From positions 1 to 6,302 of the forward strand of contig JAITNB010000027.1 in the NCBI GenBank assembly GCA_031290695.1: DNA of 6,302 bases. The letters are read 5' to 3'. Shown one piece after another: positions 6,300 to 6,302 of this stretch; the first letter of the stretch is position 1; every line of letters starts with the position of its first letter. This DNA is from Coriobacteriales bacterium (GTDB taxonomy: Bacteria > Actinomycetota > Coriobacteriia > Coriobacteriales > UBA8131). The notes under the pieces are model-generated. The model was not told the DNA's origin, ran no database searches, and saw only the letters and a list, made by a program, of their open reading frames with translations. A program made the position numbers and the translations under genes.

Positions 6300-6302
6300 A
6301 AA

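Overview
The window looks like chromosomal DNA from a GC-rich actinobacterium. A member of the Coriobacteriia (Eggerthella/Slackia-like gut or oral anaerobes) is my best guess. That guess rests on the GC-rich codon use, the twin-arginine lipoprotein signal on the solute-binding protein, and a one-piece tmRNA whose tag ends in YALAA. The species cannot be named from the sequence alone.

Positions 1-5563 (minus strand) hold one peptide ABC importer operon, read right to left: dppA/oppA-type binding lipoprotein (5563-3869), dppB-type permease (3798-2815), dppC-type permease (2813-1842), dppD-type ATPase (1842-691) and dppF-type ATPase (698 to beyond position 1, cut by the window edge). The last four genes are packed tightly: a 1-nt gap B/C, a 1-nt stop/start overlap C/D and an 8-nt overlap D/F. 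Only A and B are separated, by 70 nt. The lipoprotein captures peptides outside the membrane, the two permeases form the channel, and the two different ATPases drive import. The exact substrate (dipeptides, oligopeptides or another family 5 ligand) cannot be settled from sequence.

Positions 5564-5949 are a divergent intergenic region without a convincing protein gene. It contains the dppA leader with an inverted repeat, a good extended -10 promoter pointing right at 5838-5867, and a perfect short palindrome immediately before the tmRNA.

Positions 5950-6299 (plus strand) hold a complete tmRNA gene (ssrA) with encoded CCA, a clear tRNA-like domain and a tag reading frame ending at 6070. 

I found no clearly novel multi-gene system. 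The points most worth a second look are the non-alanine resume codon with a small hairpin on it in the tmRNA, the palindrome before the tmRNA, a run of nine G in the lipoprotein linker of the binding protein, and the four-cysteine motif in the DppD-type ATPase.
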